The notes: a model not told the origin generated them from the sequence alone. A DNA stretch of 64,000 nt from Anaerofustis stercorihominis DSM 17244 (GCF_000154825.1 NZ_DS560019.1:744001-808000); one strand, 5' to 3'. Shown: positions 37,686 to 46,375, numbered from the stretch's first letter. Program-made: numbers and translations.

Positions 37686-38120
37686 TTAACCCCTTTCTTC
37701 GAATACAATGGCATTATTGGGACAACCTTTTACGCAGTTTGGTTCGCCTTTTAAATTATTAGTACAAAATTCACATTTATCTACCACACCATTTTCTTCG
37801 TCGGGATGTACAGCTCCGTAAGGGCAGACTAAAACGCAGGTTAGACAACCAATACATTTTTCTTTATTTACGCTTATCAACCCATCTTTTTTTGTAAGTG
37901 CACCGCTGATACAGCTTTTTAAGCAAATCGCATCATCGCAGTGTCTGCATGAAACTGCAAAGTGTATATCTTTATTTTCCTCTACGTTTATATTGGGTCT
38001 GATGTTTTTATCTTTAAGTGCTTTGACCATTCTGTCTTCATTGCTGTTTGCAAAAGCGCAATTATATTCACATAAATGACAGCCTAAGCACCATTCTTCG
38101 TTAACATATACTCTTTTCAA
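37686..38120 (-). CDS. 4Fe-4S ferredoxin-type electron carrier
   Basis: 144 residues with four cysteine groups: CLGCHLCEYNC (~12-22), CRHCDDAICLKSC (~58-70), CIGCLTCVLVCPYG (~89-102) and CEFC...CVKGCP (~116-135), enough for four 4Fe-4S clusters as in HycB/DMSO-reductase-type subunits. The tight operon position between the synthase core and the FAD oxidoreductase indicates it carries electrons between them. Confidence 0.92.
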   Translation of the reverse strand: MKRVYVNEEWCLGCHLCEYNCAFANSNEDRMVKALKDKNIRPNINVEENKDIHFAVSCRHCDDAICLKSCISGALTKKDGLISVNKEKCIGCLTCVLVCPYGAVHPDEENGVVDKCEFCTNNLKGEPNCVKGCPNNAIVFEERG

Positions 38121-38122
38121 TT

Positions 38123-39628
38123 CTATTCTCCCGCATGTTTTATTCCAAGTATTTCAAGTTCTTTTTCGTTTAGACCTACGCCTCTTAGCATTAACCTGTT
38201 TCCTTTTAACGCTTCGATTGAGTTAATACCCATTCCGCCCATCATCTCTTTTATTTCATGTTCCCACGCCGTAACCAAATTAACTACTCTTTTATATCCT
38301 ATATCCGGATTTAATCTTTTTACTAAATCGGGGCGTTGAGTGGCGATACCCCAGTTGCATTTACCGCTGTGGCAGTTTCTGCATAAATGACATCCAAGAG
38401 CCATTAAAGCCGATGTTGCAATGTATACACAGTCGGCACCGAGTGCTATTGCTTTTACTACATCTGCACTGCTTCTTATACTTCCGCCTACTACGAGCGA
38501 AACGTTATTTCTTATTCCTTCGTTTCTAAGTCTTGAGTCTACACTGGCAAGGGCCAATTCTATCGGTATCCCTACATTATCTCTTATCCTTGTAGGTGCC
38601 GCACCTGTTCCTCCTCTGAAACCGTCTATTGCGATTATATCAGCTCCGCTTCTTGCAACTCCGCTTGCTATGGCAGCTACATTATGTACGGCGGCGATTT
38701 TTACGATTACCGGCTTTTCATAATTTGTCGCTTCCTTAAGGGATAATACAAGCTGTCTTAAATCTTCTATGGAATATATATCATGATGAGGTGCGGGACT
38801 TATAGCGTCGCTTCCCTCGGGTATCATTCTGGTTTTTGAAATATCCGGGCCTATTTTTTCTCCCGGAAGATGGCCTCCGATACCCGGTTTAGCGCCCTGT
38901 CCCATTTTTATTTCAATGGCTGAACCTGTGTTTAAATAATCCTTATGTACACCAAATCTTCCTGAGGCTACCTGTACGATCGTATTCTTACCATATTTAT
39001 AAAAATCTTCATGAAGTCCGCCTTCACCTGTGTTATACATAGTTCCAAGTTCGCTTGCCGCTCTTGCTAAACTTTCATGAGCATTATAGCTTATTGAACC
39101 ATATGACATGGCAGAAAACATTATTGGTACATTAAGTTTTATTTGAGGAGGAGTATTGGGGATGATTTTTCCGTTACTGTCTCTTTTGATTTCAACTGTT
39201 TTCTTTCCCAGGCTTACCTTTGTTTCCATAGGCTCCCTTAAAGGGTCTATGGAAGGGTTTGTAACCTGAGAAGCGTTGATAAGCATTTTATCAAAGTAAA
39301 TGGGATATTCTTTTGGATTTCCCATTGATGCAAGAAGGACACCTCCACTGTCTGCCTGTCTGAATATATTTTCTATATGTTCCCCGGTCCAGTTTGCATG
39401 AGGTTTGAAAGTATGATCGCTCTCTACTATTTTTAATGCCTTTGTAGGACAAAGCGCAACACATCTGTGACAATTAACACAGTTGGTCTCATCGCTGAGC
39501 ATCAATTTGCTGTCTTCATCGTAAAAATGAACTTCATTTGCGCATTGACGCTCGCAAACTCTGCATTTAATACATCTATCCTGATTTCTAACCACTTCAA
39601 ACTGTGGATGTATAAAATTTATTCCCAT
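38123..39628 (-). CDS. gltB: Glutamate synthase FMN domain with N-terminal ferredoxin (GltB2)
   Basis: Central synthase subunit: reduces 2-iminoglutarate to glutamate on FMN. The start at 39628 (MGINFIHPQF) follows GAGGGGG; the earlier Met overlaps the preceding gene. 501 residues. Two ferredoxin-like cluster motifs lie near the N terminus (CIKCRVCERQC, CVNCHRCVALCP). The Glu_synthase barrel has AMSYGSISYNAHESLARAA, TGEGGL, KPGIGGHLPG, IDGFRGGTGAAP, and the 3Fe-4S region CHLCRNCHSGKCNWGIATQRP (~410-430). Archaeal-type domain arrangement. Confidence 0.94.
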   Translation of the reverse strand: MGINFIHPQFEVVRNQDRCIKCRVCERQCANEVHFYDEDSKLMLSDETNCVNCHRCVALCPTKALKIVESDHTFKPHANWTGEHIENIFRQADSGGVLLASMGNPKEYPIYFDKMLINASQVTNPSIDPLREPMETKVSLGKKTVEIKRDSNGKIIPNTPPQIKLNVPIMFSAMSYGSISYNAHESLARAASELGTMYNTGEGGLHEDFYKYGKNTIVQVASGRFGVHKDYLNTGSAIEIKMGQGAKPGIGGHLPGEKIGPDISKTRMIPEGSDAISPAPHHDIYSIEDLRQLVLSLKEATNYEKPVIVKIAAVHNVAAIASGVARSGADIIAIDGFRGGTGAAPTRIRDNVGIPIELALASVDSRLRNEGIRNNVSLVVGGSIRSSADVVKAIALGADCVYIATSALMALGCHLCRNCHSGKCNWGIATQRPDLVKRLNPDIGYKRVVNLVTAWEHEIKEMMGGMGINSIEALKGNRLMLRGVGLNEKELEILGIKHAGE

Positions 39629-39629
39629 T

Positions 39630-40736
39630 TTATTCAACCCCCTCATTTAATTTTACGATTACCGCTTCTCCTCCTGCGGGAGAGTAGATATTATCAAAAT
39701 CTTTTTGTACAATTTTTATTGCACTCTCCTCACTTGCTATATATACGTCTTCACCTTTTTCTCCGACTACCATTGAACGAAGTTTAAGTCTGTCGTTAAG
39801 AGCCATTATTCCTCCGTCAAAACCCAGCATTATAGAAAAAGGTCCGGTAATAAGCATGCTGGAAAACATAGTTCTTAGATAGGTAAGACGCTCTCTTTCT
39901 TCTTTATCTTTTTTTTCTATAGTATCCCAAAAAGGAGCTGCGATTACTTCTGCGGTTTCTTCTAATGTAAGTCCCTTTTTCCTTAATAAATAATCCATCA
40001 TATATGTAATTACTTCTGTATCCGTAAGCAGATTACATTTATATCCGAACATTTCAATAAATCTTCTGTTTGCGTCATATGAAGAAATCTCTCCGTTATG
40101 TACTATAGAATAATCCAGCAGGCTGAACGGATGTGCTCCTCCCCACCATCCCGGTGTATTGGTAGGGTATCTTCCGTGTGCCGTCCATGAATATGCCTTG
40201 TAATCATCTAGTTTATAAAACTCGCCCACATCTTCGGGATATCCTACGGCTTTAAATGAGCCCATATTTTTCCCGCTTGAAAAGACATAGCATCCATTCA
40301 TATTTGTATTTATATTCATAACGCTTTTTACCACAAATTCTTTTTCATCCAATTGTGATGATTTTAATTTTGATTCTTTGGGAAACAGAAAATATCTGTA
40401 AATCAAAGGTTCGTTCGTGATTTTATCTATTTTTCTTGTTGGGATTATCCCATAGTCAATAACATCAAAATGAGTGTCTAAGAAAGATTCACATTCCTTT
40501 CTTACTATATTATCGTCAAAGAACACATGAAAAGCATAGTAATCCTTATACTCGGGATAAATACCATATGCCGCAAATCCGCCGCCCAAACCATTGCTTC
40601 TTTCATGCATAACTTCAATAGAAGTTATAATATCTCTTCCGTCGGTCTTTCTTCCGTCTTTATGAAATATCCCGCTTATTGCACATCCGGATGGAATTCT
40701 TACATTTCCTTCTTTATATCTTTCATCAAATACCAT
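39630..40736 (-). CDS. Glutamine amidotransferase subunit of glutamate synthase (GltB1)
   Basis: Class II amidotransferase that releases ammonia from glutamine for the synthase. The start MVFDERYKEG at 40736 follows GGGGGTG; upstream codons run through a terminator and are not protein. 368 residues. Cys18 in PSGCAISGIF is the probable nucleophile. It is not at position 2, so N-terminal processing or an atypical Ntn site would be needed. AAYGIYPEY, SWTAHGRYPTNTPGWWGGAHPF and DYSIVHNGEISSYDANRRF (~205-235) are class II motifs. First structural gene of the glt operon, behind a leader with terminator. Confidence 0.9.
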   Translation of the reverse strand: MVFDERYKEGNVRIPSGCAISGIFHKDGRKTDGRDIITSIEVMHERSNGLGGGFAAYGIYPEYKDYYAFHVFFDDNIVRKECESFLDTHFDVIDYGIIPTRKIDKITNEPLIYRYFLFPKESKLKSSQLDEKEFVVKSVMNINTNMNGCYVFSSGKNMGSFKAVGYPEDVGEFYKLDDYKAYSWTAHGRYPTNTPGWWGGAHPFSLLDYSIVHNGEISSYDANRRFIEMFGYKCNLLTDTEVITYMMDYLLRKKGLTLEETAEVIAAPFWDTIEKKDKEERERLTYLRTMFSSMLITGPFSIMLGFDGGIMALNDRLKLRSMVVGEKGEDVYIASEESAIKIVQKDFDNIYSPAGGEAVIVKLNEGVE

Positions 40737-40738
40737 TT

Positions 40739-40789
40739 TTACACCCCCATGAAAAAATAAAAAGCCCAATAAACACAGAATAACTCCAT
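40739..40789 (-). CDS. Possible 16-residue leader peptide in the glt leader
   Basis: AAAGGAG is followed ten bases later by ATG (40789-40787) and a 16-codon frame, MELFCVYWAFYFFMGV, whose TAA lies just before the gltB1 ATG. The codons run through the terminator hairpin, so translation would disturb it. The same AAAGGA also forms the loop of the candidate ANTAR hairpin, so the two readings compete. There is no independent support for expression. Confidence 0.3.
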   Translation of the reverse strand: MELFCVYWAFYFFMGV

Positions 40790-40798
40790 GTTTATTGG
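40752..40798 (-). terminator. Leader terminator of the glt operon
   Basis: 10-bp stem CCAATAAACA / TGTTTATTGG, 13-base loop, then GC and a T-rich tract on the minus strand. It lies between promoter and gltB1, so it acts as an attenuator. Confidence 0.75.
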
Positions 40799-40810
40799 AC
40801 TCCTTTGTCC
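40797..40810 (-). promoter_or_regulatory. Candidate ANTAR-binding hairpin, glt leader
   Basis: Minus-strand RNA GGAC-AAAGGA-GUCC: a 4-bp stem and a six-base loop with A at position 1 and G at position 4, as in ANTAR target loops. Its 3' arm shares two bases with the terminator stem, so the two compete. Confidence 0.5.
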
Positions 40811-40835
40811 GGTTATTTAATTTTACAGTGAAAAC

Positions 40836-40864
40836 AGTATACACTTATTTAAAATAAAAATCAA
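40836..40864 (-). promoter_or_regulatory. Promoter of the glt-glnA-ANTAR operon
   Basis: -35 TTGATT (40859-40864) and -10 TATACT (40836-40841) with a 17-base spacer. Transcript would begin near 40828. Confidence 0.6.
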
Positions 40865-40921
40865 GTTTAAAATGTAAATAAATTTGAATTTTCAAAATAT
40901 TTAAAAAATTGAAAAAAATAC

Positions 40922-40950
40922 TTGACAAATACTAACTTGCGTAGTATTAT
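40922..40950 (+). promoter_or_regulatory. Promoter of glnN
   Basis: -35 TTGACA (40922-40927) and -10 TATTAT (40945-40950) with a 17-base spacer, placed immediately before the attenuator. Confidence 0.7.
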
Positions 40951-40960
40951 GCATTCATAA

Positions 40961-40974
40961 CAGCAACGGCGCTG
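40961..40974 (+). promoter_or_regulatory. Candidate ANTAR-binding hairpin, glnN leader
   Basis: CAGC-AACGGC-GCUG: 4-bp stem, six-base loop with A1 and G4. Its loop and 3' arm lie inside the 5' arm of the terminator at 40968, so it is mutually exclusive with termination. Confidence 0.5.
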
Positions 40975-41006
40975 TAGGCAAAAAGCTTACGGCGCCTTTT
41001 CTTTTT
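40968..41006 (+). terminator. Leader terminator of glnN
   Basis: 12-bp stem GGCGCTGTAGGC / GCTTACGGCGCC (two G-U pairs), loop AAAAA, then TTTTCTTTTTT. It begins only ~12 bases after the predicted transcription start, and the glnN ATG is 180 bases further on. 41007-41184 is AT-rich and holds no gene I can support. Confidence 0.8.
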
Positions 41007-41184
41007 TAAAATTAAAATTGTATAAAGATAGGTTTGATTAAATTTCAATGGAAAGGTTAAAAAGGTGAAAAGGAATATAAAGATTTAAAATATGGTAGAA
41101 AGATTATGAAAAAAAATGTATAATTAATTCATATTGTAAAATTAATAAATATTTAATTTAACGTAGAGAAAGGATGTATAAATT

Positions 41185-43269
41185 ATGGATAGAGTTGCGA
41201 GTTTATTCGGGTGTAAAGTTTTTAATGATGATACCATGCAGGAAAAACTACCAAACGATACATATAAGATATTGAAGAAAACTATAGAAGAGGGTGAAGC
41301 CCTAGATATAACAATTGCAAATGCGGTTGCGCATGCAATGAAAGAATGGGCACTGGAAAACGGATGTACGCATTATACACATTGGTTCCAGCCAATGACC
41401 AGTTTAACTGCCGAAAAGCATGACGCATTTATAGAGCCGGCAGGGGATAATGTGGTAATAAGACTTTCAGGGAAAGATTTGCTTCAAGATGAACCGGATG
41501 CTTCATCATTTCCTTCAGGGGGACTCAGAGCTACAAATGAAGCCAGAGGATATACGGTTTGGGATCCTACAAGCTATGCTTTTATTAAAGATAATACGCT
41601 TTGCATTCCTGCAATATTCTGTTCTTATAACGGCGAAGTACTTGATAAAAAAGCACCTTTGCTTAAATCCATAGAAGCAATAAGCGATCAAGTTGTAAGA
41701 CTTTTAAAGCTTTTGGGCAAAGAATGTTCCGGAGCAGATCCGTCTGTAGGTGCAGAACAGGAATATTTTATAATCTCCGAAGAAATGTATAGAAACAGAC
41801 CTGACTTAATTTATACAGGAAGAACATTATTCGGCGCTCCGACTCCGAAAGGACAGGAAATGGATGACCATTATTTTGCTCCTATAAAAGGTCCTATAAT
41901 GAAATATATGCAGGATTTGGATGAAACTCTATGGGAACTTGGCATAACCGCTAAAACCAGACATAACGAAGTTGCTCCCGCTCAGCACGAATTGGCTCCG
42001 GTTTATACTTCTACGAATATAGCATGTGATCAAAATCAAGTCATGATGGAAATAATGAAAAAAGTTGCAAAAAAACATGGTTTGGTATGTTTACTTCACG
42101 AAAAACCATTTGAAGGTATAAACGGAAGCGGTAAACATAATAACTGGTCACTTACGACAAAAGAAGGTGAAAATCTATTATCACCGGGAAATGACCCTAA
42201 ACAAAATATGCAGTTCTTATTAGTTCTTGCGGCTGTCGTTAAAGCTGTTGACGAACATCAGGATCTGCTTAGGATTTCCGTTGCAAGTGCAGGTAATGAC
42301 CATAGACTAGGTGCGAATGAAGCTCCTCCCGCAATTATATCCATTTTCTTGGGAGATGATTTAAAAGGTGTTGTAGATGCAATCATCTCAGATAATGATT
42401 ATAAGAGCGAAGGTAAAACTAAATTTAACCTTGGTGCTACGGTTCTTCCCGATTTGACTAAGGATACAACGGATAGGAACAGAACTTCACCATTCGCCTT
42501 TACGGGAAATAAGTTTGAATTCAGAATGGTCGGTTCTCAGGATTCGGTTGCATGTTCAAACATGATGCTTAATACTATTGTAGCTGACGCTTTCTGTGAA
42601 TTTGCCGATGTACTTGAAAAGGATAATTCAGATGAAGCAATCAAAAAATTAATTAAAGATACATTTACTAAACATCAAAGAATTATTTTCAACGGGGACG
42701 GATATTCGGATGAATGGGTCGTTGAGGCAGAAAAGAGAAAATTACTTAATCTTAAGACCTGTGCGGAAGCTATCCCATATTATAAGAGAGAAGAAAATAT
42801 TTCATTATTTGAAAAACATAAAGTTCTTACAAAAGAAGAAGTTGAAAGCAGAACCGAAGTTCTTTTAGAAGATTATTCAAATGTAATTTCAATAGAAGCA
42901 AAAGCTTGTTTGGATATGGCAAAAGCTTCAATTTTACCTTCATGTGTATCATACGTAAAAGAAGTTGCAGAGACTCTAGCGGTTAAGAAAGATGTTTGTC
43001 CTTCGGCTGACAGCACGGTTGAAGAAGATACGGTAATGAAAGTAAGCTCTCTTAACTCTTCATTGTATAAAGCTATCGCTACTTTGGAAGAAGGACTAAA
43101 AAAGGCTGAAAATATAGAAGATGTACAAGAAAGAGCGATGTCATTCAGAAAAGATGTATTTGAAAATATGGAAGAAGTAAGAAAATATGCTGATGAACTG
43201 GAAACTATCGTAGACAGAGATTTCTGGCCATATCCTACATACGGAGAAATCTTGTTCAGTGTAAAATAA
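41185..43269 (+). CDS. glnN: Glutamine synthetase type III
   Basis: 694 residues, the size of GSIII (GlnN). MDRVASLFGCKVFNDDTMQEKLP is the typical N terminus. The GSIII core follows: THWFQPMTSLTAEKHDAF (~66-83), DEPDASSFPSGGLRATNEARGYTVWDPTSYAF (~105-136), VGAEQEYF, HNEVAPAQHELAPVY (~262-276), GINGSGKHNNWSL (~311-323) and NRTSPFAFTGNKFEFRMVG (~430-448). AAAGGATG precedes the start. Together with glnA the cell has two glutamine synthetases of different type, both near ANTAR-like leaders. Confidence 0.96.
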   Translation: MDRVASLFGCKVFNDDTMQEKLPNDTYKILKKTIEEGEALDITIANAVAHAMKEWALENGCTHYTHWFQPMTSLTAEKHDAFIEPAGDNVVIRLSGKDLLQDEPDASSFPSGGLRATNEARGYTVWDPTSYAFIKDNTLCIPAIFCSYNGEVLDKKAPLLKSIEAISDQVVRLLKLLGKECSGADPSVGAEQEYFIISEEMYRNRPDLIYTGRTLFGAPTPKGQEMDDHYFAPIKGPIMKYMQDLDETLWELGITAKTRHNEVAPAQHELAPVYTSTNIACDQNQVMMEIMKKVAKKHGLVCLLHEKPFEGINGSGKHNNWSLTTKEGENLLSPGNDPKQNMQFLLVLAAVVKAVDEHQDLLRISVASAGNDHRLGANEAPPAIISIFLGDDLKGVVDAIISDNDYKSEGKTKFNLGATVLPDLTKDTTDRNRTSPFAFTGNKFEFRMVGSQDSVACSNMMLNTIVADAFCEFADVLEKDNSDEAIKKLIKDTFTKHQRIIFNGDGYSDEWVVEAEKRKLLNLKTCAEAIPYYKREENISLFEKHKVLTKEEVESRTEVLLEDYSNVISIEAKACLDMAKASILPSCVSYVKEVAETLAVKKDVCPSADSTVEEDTVMKVSSLNSSLYKAIATLEEGLKKAENIEDVQERAMSFRKDVFENMEEVRKYADELETIVDRDFWPYPTYGEILFSVK

Positions 43270-43299
43270 TTTAATAGTAAATATAATTTAATAATTATG

Positions 43300-43350
43300 A
43301 CACGAAGGCGTGTAATTGTATAGATATTCTATATGATTACACGCTTTTTT
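43300..43350 (+). promoter_or_regulatory. Attenuator before amt: hexaloop hairpin plus terminator
   Basis: ACAC-GAAGGC-GUGU (43300-43313) is a 4-bp hairpin with a six-base loop. It overlaps a terminator with stem GCGTGTAAT / ATTACACGC (43308-43344) and six T. The layout equals those of glnN and glt, although loop position 1 is G here. It is both the end of glnN and the gate to amt. Confidence 0.55.
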
Positions 43351-43385
43351 ATATAAATAAAAAATAACATTTGGAGGTAATTAAA

Positions 43386-45110
43386 ATGGAGACAACATTT
43401 AATGCTCTCGATACCATTTGGGTATTGCTAGGAGCTATACTGGTATTTTGGATGCAAGCCGGATTTGCTATGGTAGAATCGGGGTTTACCAGAGCTAAAA
43501 ATGCCGGAAATATCATTATGAAAAACTTGATGGACTTTGTTCTTGGTACAATCATATACTGGGTTATTGGTTTTGGGATCATGATGGGACCGGATATAGC
43601 AGGAGTCATAGGGAAGTTTGATTTCTTTATCAGAGGAAATTATGACAGTGCTTTTCCCACAATGGCATTTGTGATTTTTCAAACAGTATTTTGTGCTACT
43701 GCAGCTACAATCGTTTCGGGTGCTATGGCTGAAAGAACAAAATTCATTTCTTATCTTATTTATTCTGCGGTCATAAGTGCAATCATTTATCCTATTTCAG
43801 GACACTGGATTTGGGGAGGCGGTTGGTTAAGTCAATTAGGTTTCCACGATTTCGCAGGTTCTACCGCCGTACATATGGTCGGAGGTGTTGCAGCATTGGT
43901 AGGAGCTAAGATACTTGGACCTAGAATCGGTAAATATGATGAAAACGGAAAAAGTAAGGCTATCCCCGGACATAATATCGCAATCGGTGCTTTAGGCGTA
44001 TTTATCCTTTGGATGGGTTGGTTTGGATTTAACGGATGTTCTACTGTAGCTATGTCTACAGACGAAGCTATGTTATCCGCTTCAAGTGTATTCGTAACTA
44101 CAAACATGGCAGCTGCTGCAGCTACATTGATGACATTAATCGTTACATGGGTAAGATATGGAAAACCGGATGTTTCAATGACTTTGAACGGTGCTTTGGC
44201 AGGTTTGGTTGCAATAACTGCAGGCTGTGATATGGTCTCTCCCGCAGGAGCTTTATTTATCGGAGCTATAGCAGGTATATTGGTAGTATTTGCAGTTGAA
44301 TTTATAGATCATAAACTTAAAATAGATGATCCTGTCGGTGCAATTGCAGTTCATGGATGCTGTGGTGCTACGGGTACATTACTTACCGGACTATTCGCAT
44401 TGGACGGAGGTCTTTTCTACGGCGGCGGTATACATATGTTCTTAATTCAATTACTCGGAGTCGTTTCTGTCATTATTTATGTTGGAGTTACGATGTTTAT
44501 AGCATTCAAGCTTATTCAAAAGACTGTAGGGCTTAGAGCTAGCGAAGAAGAAGAAATCTTAGGATTGGATATAACCGAACACGGATTGGTAAGTTCTTAT
44601 GCGGATTTTGCTCCCGCAGGAGATTTCTATTATTCATTGGAAGATGAAGGCAGCCTTGCTTCATCAAGTGAACCTGTTCCGGCAGCAAAAATGGAAGATA
44701 TACCTGTAGAAGAAAAGGACAGTCAAATCAAAGTAACTAAGACGGCTTCGGGTATAAGCAAAATTACAATCGTAATTAATAAAGACAAGTTCAATTCACT
44801 TAAAGCAGCAATGCAAAAAGTCGGGGTTACGGGAATGACGGTAACCAACGTACTTGGATGTGGTGTTCAAAAGGGAAGAAAAAGCTATTATCGTGGCAGT
44901 GAAGTAGATGCGGTATTGCTTCCAAAACTAAAAGTCGAAATAGTAGTTGCGGCTGTACCTGTAAGAACCGTTATCGAAGCAGCTAAAAAAGCTTTATATA
45001 CAGGAAATATCGGAGATGGAAAGATCTTTATTTACGGACTTGATAATGTAGTTAAAATCAGGACCGGAGAAGAAGGCTTTGATGCACTCCAAGAACCTGA
45101 AGAAGAATAA
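43386..45110 (+). CDS. amt: Ammonium transporter with fused C-terminal PII domain
   Basis: The start at 43386 (METTFNALD) follows TGGAGGT; the Met five codons earlier lies before that site. 574 residues. The Amt channel occupies ~1-405, with WMQAGFAMVESG, AVHMVGG (~162), WMGWFGFNGCS, and GAIAVHGCCGATGTLLTG (~313-330, second pore His). After a linker, residues ~455-570 form a complete PII/GlnK-like domain: ITIVINKDKFNSLKAAM, the T loop GCGVQKGRKSYYRGSEVD, LPKLKVEIVV and GKIFIYGLDNVVKIRTGE. The uridylylated Tyr51 of GlnB is Val here (SEV). Such fusions would regulate transport in cis. Confidence 0.95.
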   Translation: METTFNALDTIWVLLGAILVFWMQAGFAMVESGFTRAKNAGNIIMKNLMDFVLGTIIYWVIGFGIMMGPDIAGVIGKFDFFIRGNYDSAFPTMAFVIFQTVFCATAATIVSGAMAERTKFISYLIYSAVISAIIYPISGHWIWGGGWLSQLGFHDFAGSTAVHMVGGVAALVGAKILGPRIGKYDENGKSKAIPGHNIAIGALGVFILWMGWFGFNGCSTVAMSTDEAMLSASSVFVTTNMAAAAATLMTLIVTWVRYGKPDVSMTLNGALAGLVAITAGCDMVSPAGALFIGAIAGILVVFAVEFIDHKLKIDDPVGAIAVHGCCGATGTLLTGLFALDGGLFYGGGIHMFLIQLLGVVSVIIYVGVTMFIAFKLIQKTVGLRASEEEEILGLDITEHGLVSSYADFAPAGDFYYSLEDEGSLASSSEPVPAAKMEDIPVEEKDSQIKVTKTASGISKITIVINKDKFNSLKAAMQKVGVTGMTVTNVLGCGVQKGRKSYYRGSEVDAVLLPKLKVEIVVAAVPVRTVIEAAKKALYTGNIGDGKIFIYGLDNVVKIRTGEEGFDALQEPEEE

Positions 45111-45169
45111 ATGATACTGTCTGGATATTTATGTTTTAAATATAATCGGTCAGACAGGTTTTACACCTC

Positions 45170-45208
45170 AAAAGCATGCTCATATAGCCCTCTGAGCGTG
45201 CTTTTTTA
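45170..45208 (+). terminator. Intrinsic terminator after amt
   Basis: 13-bp stem AAAAGCATGCTCA / TGAGCGTGCTTTT plus a T run. An additional hairpin, CTGTCTG...CAGACAG, lies at ~45118-45157. Confidence 0.82.
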
Positions 45209-45317
45209 TTTTAAAATCAGATGACGTTTACAATTAGTGAAAATATTTTCAGTATTGCGATTATATAATTATAATATTAAACTTAATATAAGATAAATTA
45301 ATTGTAAGGAGACGAAA

Positions 45318-46364
45318 ATGAAAGCAATACTTTATAAAGGACCCGGAAATTTTGATTATGAAGAAGTGGAGACTCCGTCGTGTCCTAAAAATGGTGTATT
45401 AATCAAAGTCATATCGGTAGGACTTTGCGGTTCTGATATCAGAACTTTTAATTCGGGACATCACAAGGTCAAACCTCCTTTTGTAATTGGGCATGAAATT
45501 GCAGGAATAGTTGAAGAGAGCGACAGTGAATATTATAAAAAAGGTCAGAAAGTAATGTTAAATCCGGGTATTACTTGCGGAAAATGTAAATTTTGTACAT
45601 CTGACAAAAATTTAGGCAACCAGTGTAAAAATATTGTTGTACCGGGAATGGATTTTTACGGCGGATATGCACAGTATGTAGCACTTCCCGAAGTTGGCAC
45701 TAATCCGAAATTTTTACATATACTTCCGGACGATTTTAATTTGGATTTAGCACCGCTTTCCGAAACATTGGCAAGCGTTTATTCCACTCATGATTTTATC
45801 AATATAACAAAGGGTGATATCGTCCTTATAATCGGGGCAGGACCTTTAGGTAATTTACATAGCGCAATGGCTAAGATCAGAGGTGCTAAAAAGGTTATAT
45901 TATCGGAAGTAAATCAACCCAGACTTGATAAAGCTAAAAGATTTGATTTTATAGATTTATTCGTAAATCCTACAACGGAAAATTTAGAAGAAATAGTTAA
46001 TAGAGAAACCGACGGAGATGGGGTAGATGTAGCTATAACGGCTTGTCCTGTGGGTGCTGTGCAAGAGGAAGCAACACACTATGTAAGACCTAGAGGAAAA
46101 GTTCTATTATTCGGAGGACTTCCTCATGATAACTGTCATGTAAGTTTTGACAGTAATTTAATACATTATAAAGAACTTCAAATATGCGGAGGATATAGTT
46201 TCTCACCCGATTCCTTTAAGCATGCACTTGATTTGATAGTAGACGGTACTATACCTGCTGATAAATTTGTTACTCATACGCTTCCTTTATCTGAAATAAA
46301 AAGAGGAATAGAAATGACGAGGACCGGAGAGGCAATTAAGGTAATTTTAAAACCTTGGGAATAA
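45318..46364 (+). CDS. Zinc-dependent medium-chain dehydrogenase
   Basis: 348 residues of the MDR superfamily. Catalytic zinc ligands are Cys in GLCGSDIR (~37) and His-Glu in GHEIAG (~62). The structural-zinc cysteines are in CGKCKFCTSDKNLGNQC (~91-107). The Rossmann motif IIGAGPLGNLHSAMA (~173-187) binds NAD(H). The overall look is that of the sorbitol/galactitol-phosphate dehydrogenase group; the substrate is not determined. Own promoter region and terminator; no linked sugar genes. Confidence 0.88.
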   Translation: MKAILYKGPGNFDYEEVETPSCPKNGVLIKVISVGLCGSDIRTFNSGHHKVKPPFVIGHEIAGIVEESDSEYYKKGQKVMLNPGITCGKCKFCTSDKNLGNQCKNIVVPGMDFYGGYAQYVALPEVGTNPKFLHILPDDFNLDLAPLSETLASVYSTHDFINITKGDIVLIIGAGPLGNLHSAMAKIRGAKKVILSEVNQPRLDKAKRFDFIDLFVNPTTENLEEIVNRETDGDGVDVAITACPVGAVQEEATHYVRPRGKVLLFGGLPHDNCHVSFDSNLIHYKELQICGGYSFSPDSFKHALDLIVDGTIPADKFVTHTLPLSEIKRGIEMTRTGEAIKVILKPWE

Positions 46365-46375
46365 ATAATATTATA

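Noticed and set aside
45116-45160. CTGTCTG/CAGACAG hairpin as a regulatory RNA after amt
   Set aside because: Long unpaired loop and no promoter; a normal terminator follows at 45170, so it is more likely part of the 3' end.
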